From: Nitriliruptoraceae bacterium
GTDB lineage: Bacteria; Actinomycetota; Nitriliruptoria; Nitriliruptorales; Nitriliruptoraceae
Reading direction: 5' to 3'
Assembly: GCA_007117945.1 (NCBI GenBank)
Contig: SKTN01000411.1
Location: forward strand, 1 to 11,122
Length of the DNA: 11,122 bases
A model generated the notes under the pieces. It was not told where the DNA came from and ran no database searches. It saw only the letters and a program-made list of their open reading frames with translations. Numbering within the stretch: position 1 is the stretch's first letter; the number at the start of each line of letters is the position of its first letter. Of this stretch, positions 7,656-11,122 are shown piece by piece. The position numbers were made by a program, and so were the translations under genes.

Positions 7656-7928
7656 GCCGGATGGAGGAACGAGTAAGGCCGAAAAACCCTGGCTCGTCCA
7701 GCGGTCCCTACGTACTCCGTGTCCCTGACCCCGCCCAGGCCACCCTGCGTTACCTGCGCAGGCCCGGTGTCGCAGAGCGCGATCCTCCCGCGCCCTCGCA
7801 GGCCGATGGGTGCACACGCCGAGCGGCCAGCGCTCCAGGCTCCGTCGCTACGCGCCCCACTGGCCACCGTGCGGGGCCGCACCGACGGGACGGCTGGCCG
7901 ACGACAGGCACCACCGACCGACGACCAC

Positions 7929-7958
7929 TGAACCTGACGTCGATGTCAGGTCTAGGAT
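7929..7958 (+). promoter_or_regulatory. Probable promoter of the carboxylase gene
   Basis: TAGGAT at 7953-7958 is a good actinobacterial -10 (TAnnnT). TGAACC at 7929-7934, 18 nt upstream, is a partial -35 (four of six against TTGACC). Transcription would start near 7965, leaving a leader of about 108 nt before GTG at 8073. The spacer is almost wholly occupied by a dyad, which supports this being a regulated promoter. It was assigned by eye only. Confidence 0.45.
7932..7951. promoter_or_regulatory. Near-perfect 20-bp dyad, candidate operator
   Basis: ACCTGACGTCGATGTCAGGT is symmetric about 7941/7942, with nine of ten base pairs matching; only the pair 7939/7944 fails. It fills the space between the proposed -35 and -10. 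A dyad of 18-20 bp in an 18-19 bp spacer is the geometry of MerR-family operators (SoxR, MerR), but TetR-family regulators of fatty-acid genes also use such palindromes. The binding protein is not encoded in the window, so its identity is open. Confidence 0.55.
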
Positions 7959-7977
7959 GCCCCCGGGCCGCACCCCC

Positions 7978-8001
7978 GCCCCGGCACCGCACCGCCGGGG
8001 C
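7978..8001 (+). promoter_or_regulatory. Leader hairpin of the carboxylase transcript
   Basis: GCCCCGGC at 7978-7985 and GCCGGGGC at 7994-8001 are exact inverted repeats around an 8-nt loop (ACCGCACC), giving an 8-bp all-G/C stem about 13 nt after the proposed transcription start. No U-tract follows, so it is not a standard terminator. It could stabilise or attenuate the mRNA, or arise by chance in DNA this GC-rich. Confidence 0.35.
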
Positions 8002-8058
8002 ACGGAGCCCTGGGGGACGGCGGCCGCGACCCGTCGTCCGGCGCCCGCTCGTGCCGGC

Positions 8059-8064
8059 AGGAGG
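8059..8064 (+). promoter_or_regulatory. Ribosome binding site of the carboxylase gene
   Basis: AGGAGG, continuing as AGGAGGAG, ends 8 nt before GTG at 8073. This decides the start: the conserved biotin carboxylase N terminus (IAIVNRGE) begins a few residues after this GTG, and the next in-frame ATG falls within that conserved segment. Confidence 0.85.
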
Positions 8065-8072
8065 AGCCCACC

Positions 8073-11122
<3,050 letters not shown>

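Larger units (their letters stand above)
7644..8072. other. Divergent intergenic region
   Basis: These 429 bp separate the two divergent start codons. The right half holds the carboxylase promoter, dyad, leader hairpin and ribosome site, listed separately. In the left half (7656-7928) I see no coding sequence with a ribosome site and family-like composition, and no clear promoter for the minus-strand gene. Minor items are a perfect 10-bp palindrome CCTGCGCAGG at 7753-7762 and a short A-tract at 7682-7686 (a T-tract on the giant gene's strand). Short open frames crossing this stretch have Arg/Pro-rich compositions typical of chance frames in high-GC DNA. Confidence 0.8.

Noticed and set aside
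7687..7701. Small hairpin CTGG/CCAG as a terminator
   Set aside because: The stem is only four pairs, has no T-tract in the right place, and lies between two divergent starts where no transcript ends.
7644..7720. Riboswitch or flagellar-type sigma promoter before the giant gene
   Set aside because: The stretch with TTTTTCGGCC on the minus strand drew attention, but no conserved riboswitch core, no GCCGATAA-type -10 and no good stem could be found.
7719..7931. Small plus-strand frame of 70 codons in the intergenic region
   Set aside because: It has a GTG start without a ribosome site and a Pro/Arg/Ala-rich product without motifs. It runs up against the dyad/promoter region. It fits a chance frame.

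Overview
The window is very GC-rich (roughly 70% by eye) and has long antisense open frames, as expected of a high-GC actinobacterium. The acetyl-CoA carboxylase type fits that group. A haloalkaliphilic or marine deep-branching actinobacterium (Nitriliruptoria-like) would suit the acidic, lysine-poor secreted protein, but this placement is an inference, not a match.

Only two genes are supported, and both run off the window. They are divergently transcribed from a 429-bp intergenic region. Positions 1-7643, minus strand, hold the first 2,547 codons of one uninterrupted gene for a giant secreted protein of unrecognised family; its C terminus lies beyond base 1. From N to C it has a signal peptide, an (EP)18 stalk, an acidic Asp/Thr-rich linker, a unique domain with a helical stretch, two degenerate repeat units, and eleven beta-rich units of about 165-187 residues. 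The units are ordered as a three-unit superperiod (A-C-B, A-C-B, A-C-B), then A and a C/A hybrid. The visible part has one lysine, and no cysteine after residue 63.

Positions 8073-11122, plus strand, hold the first 1,016 codons of a single-chain acyl-CoA (probably acetyl-CoA) carboxylase. The biotin carboxylase, the biotin carboxyl carrier domain and the start of a central region are visible. The order and several motifs (WGWG, ALGDKI, PWSG, RDCSLQRR, DTGWLDR) are those of eukaryotic-type multidomain ACC. The carboxyltransferase should lie beyond the right edge.

The intergenic region carries a near-perfect 20-bp dyad in the spacer of a plausible -35/-10 pair for the carboxylase, then an 8-bp-stem hairpin in its leader and a strong ribosome binding site. 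No convincing promoter was found for the giant gene. Nothing ties the two genes functionally beyond shared upstream DNA. No RNA genes, CRISPR arrays, insertion sequences or terminators were seen.
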